Shown: one piece after another, positions 14,438 through 16,669 of the stretch
Numbering within the stretch: position 1 is the stretch's first letter
Layout of the letters: each line of letters starts with the position of its first letter
NCBI RefSeq assembly: GCF_938018035.1
Contig: NZ_CALIJF010000256.1
Span: forward strand, 1 to 16,669
Source of the DNA: an uncultured Campylobacter sp.
GTDB lineage: Bacteria > Campylobacterota > Campylobacteria > Campylobacterales > Campylobacteraceae
Direction of reading: 5' to 3'
DNA: 16,669 nucleotides
Notes under the pieces: generated by a model
The model's database searches: none
Seen by the model: the letters and a program-made list of their open reading frames with translations, nothing else
Told to the model about the DNA's origin: nothing
Translations under genes and position numbers: made by a program

Positions 14438-14455
14438 GAATTATAAAGATAATTC
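14438..14455 (+). promoter_or_regulatory. Palindrome with -10-like core upstream of dcuA
   Basis: GAATTAT (14438-14444), four bases, then ATAATTC (14449-14455): a perfect 7-4-7 palindrome that contains TATAAA. It lies about 70 bases before the dcuA start. The geometry suits a helix-turn-helix dimer such as the CRP/FNR family, but the bases do not match TTGAT-N4-ATCAA. Candidate operator or promoter only. Confidence 0.35.
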
Positions 14456-14525
14456 GGATTTTACCTGCTGAAATCTTTAGAATTCTGCGCGCCGTTAAAA
14501 AAATTACTTTATAAGGAGTTTTGCA

Positions 14526-15869
14526 ATGGACTTTATGGTGATATTGCAATTTATCGTGTTGCTCGGCGGCATCTACCTAGGCGTTAAGCTAGGCGGCATG
14601 GGCGTCGGTTATGCAGGCGGCTTGGGCGTTGTCGTCCTAGCCATTTTGGGCATGAAGGTTGATATGAAGGATATCCCGATTGACGTTATCCTAATTATCG
14701 CATCGGTAATCTCCGCGATTACGGCGTTGCAAGTCGCAGGCGGACTTGATTATTTGGTTCAGGTAGCATCTAAAATTTTAAGGAAAAATCCTAAGCAGAT
14801 CAACTTCCTAGCGCCTATCGTTACCTATCTACTTACGATACTTGCGGGCACCGGACATACTGCGTTTTCTATGATCCCAGTTATCGTCGAGGTCGCAAAG
14901 ACGCAGAACATCAAGCCTTCCGCTCCTCTTGCGCTTTCGGTCGTTTCATCTCAGGTAGCGATCACTGCAAGCCCTATTTCAGCGGCGTTCGTCGCCATGA
15001 GCGGCTTGTGCGAAAAGCTAGGCGTTAGCTATCCTAAGCTTTTGTTTATCTGCATCTCTACTACCTTCGTAGCCATGTTGATTACGGCTTTCATCGTAAA
15101 TAAATTCTACGATCTCGATCTTTCAAAAGACCCTGTTTACAAAGAGAGGCTTTCAAAAGGTCTTGTAGCCGAGATCAAAGCCGAGGATTATAAAGAGCCG
15201 AAGCCTTATGCGAAAAGATCGGTTGCTATATTTGCTATCGGCGTTTTGATCGTCGTTTGCTATGCGCTTGCGATCTCAAAGAGCGTCGGCTTGGTAGAAA
15301 AACCGATCCTTTCAAGAGATAGCGCGATCATCAGCTTTATGCTAACTATCGGCTTTCTTATCGCTGTTTTGTGCAAGATTGATACGGGCAAACTGCTCTC
15401 TACCAGCACTTTCCAAAGCGGTATGAATGCGTGCATCTGCGTCATCGGTATAGCATGGCTCGGTACTACTTTCGTAAACGGTCACATCGACAGCATCAAA
15501 GAGGTAGCTAAAAACGTCGTTACGCAGTATCCTTTCGTACTAGCCGTCGCGCTATATTTCCTAAGCTGCTTGCTATACTCGCAGGCTGCGACCACAAAGG
15601 TTATGATGCCTGCCGTTGCCGCCGCGCTTGGAATGACTAGCCCTGAAAATTCCGGTCAAATTTGGATCTTAGTCGCATCGTTTGCAGCCGTTTCGGGCTT
15701 GTTCGTGCTCCCTACCTATCCTACGACGCTCGGCGCGATCGCTATGGACGATACCGGAACGACTAGAGTCGGTAAATTTGTATTTAACCACTCATTCTTC
15801 CTTCCGGGAACCATTATGGTTGCGCTTTCGGTTGCTCTAGGATTTATCGTAGCTCCTGCGCTAATCTAA
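14526..15869 (+). CDS. dcuA: Anaerobic C4-dicarboxylate transporter, DcuA type
   Basis: A 447-residue inner-membrane carrier that exchanges aspartate, fumarate or malate for succinate. About ten hydrophobic segments run along it, starting at residue 5. Family words include GYAGGLGVVVLAILG, SAITALQVAGGLDYLV, LAPIVTYLLTILAGTGH, ITASPISAAFVAMSG, SGMNACICVIGIAWLGTTFV, LYSQAATTKVMMP and VLPTYPTTLGAIAMDDTGTTRVGKFVFNHSFFLPG. By recall it is closer to E. coli DcuA (SACICILGVAWLG, ITASPISAA) than to DcuB, and DcuA is the member usually linked to aspA. RBS AAGGAG (14513-14518) is seven bases before ATG 14526. The hydrophilic loop of about residues 205-235 (YKERLSKGLVAEIKAEDYK) lies between the two halves, and a rho-independent terminator follows. 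Confidence 0.93.
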   Translation: MDFMVILQFIVLLGGIYLGVKLGGMGVGYAGGLGVVVLAILGMKVDMKDIPIDVILIIASVISAITALQVAGGLDYLVQVASKILRKNPKQINFLAPIVTYLLTILAGTGHTAFSMIPVIVEVAKTQNIKPSAPLALSVVSSQVAITASPISAAFVAMSGLCEKLGVSYPKLLFICISTTFVAMLITAFIVNKFYDLDLSKDPVYKERLSKGLVAEIKAEDYKEPKPYAKRSVAIFAIGVLIVVCYALAISKSVGLVEKPILSRDSAIISFMLTIGFLIAVLCKIDTGKLLSTSTFQSGMNACICVIGIAWLGTTFVNGHIDSIKEVAKNVVTQYPFVLAVALYFLSCLLYSQAATTKVMMPAVAAALGMTSPENSGQIWILVASFAAVSGLFVLPTYPTTLGAIAMDDTGTTRVGKFVFNHSFFLPGTIMVALSVALGFIVAPALI

Positions 15870-15885
15870 GATTAGTATTCCTTTC

Positions 15886-15914
15886 ATTTGCGCCGAATTT
15901 TTCGGCGCATTTTT
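15886..15914 (+). terminator. Rho-independent terminator after dcuA
   Basis: TGCGCCGAA (15889-15897) and TTCGGCGCA (15901-15909) form a perfect 9 bp stem with a 3-base loop, followed by TTTTT (15910-15914), 20 bases after the dcuA stop. A textbook intrinsic terminator. It shares the 11-mer GCGCCGAATTT with the metQ terminator. Confidence 0.9.
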
Positions 15915-16119
15915 CATACCATTTAAAATTTTTAATACAATCTAATAGATAAAATTCTATCGATTTTGGGGCCTGCCGTATTTACTTATAAATTTAACTT
16001 CTAATCGCATGCAAAAAACTATAAGCCTGCCAGTAGTATTTGAGTGGAAGTAAAATTTTATTTGAAATTTCATACCCATATTATGCTAGATGATAAATCA
16101 AAATTTCAGCTAAAAAACA

Positions 16120-16125
16120 TATAAT
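16120..16125 (+). promoter_or_regulatory. -10 box for the oxidoreductase gene
   Basis: TATAAT in ACATATAATGT, 28 bases before ATG 16154, with an A-rich tract upstream and no clear -35. The rest of the spacer after the dcuA terminator (15915-16119) is A/T-rich and holds no gene; GCCTGCC occurs twice in it (about 15972 and 16025). Confidence 0.55.
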
Positions 16126-16153
16126 GTAAGAAATTTAAAAACAAGGAGAAAAT

Positions 16154-16669
16154 ATGAAAAATCTCATCATCATCGCTCATCCCGATATGGCAAGCTCACA
16201 CGCAAACAAGGCGTGGCGCGAGGTAGCCAAAAAGCAAGCGGATAAATTTGATATTCACGAAATTTACGCCGCTTATCCGAACGGCGAAATAAACGTAGCG
16301 CGCGAGCAGGAGTCACTTTTAAGCCACGATAAAATTATCATTCAGTTTCCACTTTATTGGTACAGCTATCCGCCGCTTTTAAAGCAATGGTTCGACGATG
16401 TATTCGCCTACGGCTGGGCTTACGGCAGCACCGGCGACAAGCTAAAAGGTAAAGAATTCGCCCTAGCGATCACTATCGGCGACGAGCGAAATAACTATAA
16501 AAAAGACGGTACGATCGGATTTGGCATAGAGGAAGTTATCACACCTTTTAAATGCGCGATGAATTTTACGGGCGCCAAACTGCTGTCGTGCCACTTTGGC
16601 TATGGATTTTCATTTCATCCAGATAGCGAATATATCGCAAAAAGTGCAGAAAAATACGAAGAATTTTTA
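16154..16669 (+). CDS. NAD(P)H-dependent oxidoreductase, flavodoxin-2 fold (KefF/MdaB-like), partial
   Basis: The frame runs 172 codons from ATG 16154 to the window edge without a stop, so the C-terminus is missing; related proteins are about 175-200 residues, so little is lost. RBS AAGGAG is five bases before the start. The N-terminus MKNLIIIAHPDMASSHANKA is the flavin-binding start of the family. The segment FPLYWYSYPPLLKQWFDDV, followed by FAYGWAYG, is its most conserved motif (about residues 55-82), and later FTGAKLLSCHFGYG is also typical. Such enzymes transfer two electrons from NAD(P)H to quinones or similar substrates using FAD or FMN, and some regulate potassium efflux channels (KefF). 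Nothing nearby indicates a KefC channel, so a general quinone-reductase or stress role is more likely. Substrate unknown. Confidence 0.85.
   Translation, partial: MKNLIIIAHPDMASSHANKAWREVAKKQADKFDIHEIYAAYPNGEINVAREQESLLSHDKIIIQFPLYWYSYPPLLKQWFDDVFAYGWAYGSTGDKLKGKEFALAITIGDERNNYKKDGTIGFGIEEVITPFKCAMNFTGAKLLSCHFGYGFSFHPDSEYIAKSAEKYEEFL

Overview
The window looks like chromosome of a Campylobacter-type epsilonproteobacterium (Campylobacterota). The case rests on a PEB4/Cbf2-type chaperone gene, the aspA-dcuA pair, valS next to metN (an order I recall from C. jejuni), dense AAATTT/GAATTT words, and promoters with a clear TATAAT but usually no -35. The DNA is visibly less AT-rich than C. jejuni, which would suit the oral species with higher GC (C. 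gracilis, C. curvus, C. showae group). The species is inference only. No tRNA, rRNA, CRISPR array or insertion sequence was found.

Layout. 1-78 is the tail of an unidentified gene. 79-598 holds no gene. 599-1220 is a four-segment membrane protein gene broken by a +1 frameshift. 3535-1466 (minus) is a tight three-gene operon: a small secreted Met/His/Lys-rich protein, an OmpR-type response regulator and a sensor kinase, led by a consensus -10 overlapped by a 7+7 bp palindrome. 3536-4441 is a gene-free stretch containing a decayed tandem repeat of 26 bp period. 9733-4442 (minus) is a co-oriented run: valS, a 48-residue membrane protein gene, ddh (meso-diaminopimelate dehydrogenase) and metN. 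Divergent from valS, and rightwards, come metQ, peb4, a dedA-family gene, aspA, dcuA and the start of a flavodoxin-fold NAD(P)H oxidoreductase gene cut by the window end.

How the genes work together. AspA converts aspartate to fumarate and ammonia. DcuA can bring in aspartate or fumarate in exchange for succinate, so the pair feeds fumarate respiration, typical of these bacteria when oxygen is low. MetN (ATPase) and MetQ (periplasmic binding protein) are two of the three parts of a D/L-methionine importer; the permease MetI is absent from the window. PEB4 and the DedA protein serve the envelope. Ddh makes meso-diaminopimelate for peptidoglycan and lysine.

Most unusual points: (1) ValS carries an insertion of about 138 residues, low in complexity and internally duplicated, at the entry to its editing domain; its DNA shares the TTAAATTT-rich character of the gene-free spacers. 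(2) The 9-mer AAATTCCGC occurs 11 times counting both strands, mostly between genes. (3) A possible metal- or envelope-responsive two-component operon starts with a small Met/His-rich secreted protein. (4) The metNIQ unit appears split, with metI replaced by a decayed spacer. (5) A frameshifted membrane gene has a plausible +1 slip site. None of these could be tested by a search here.
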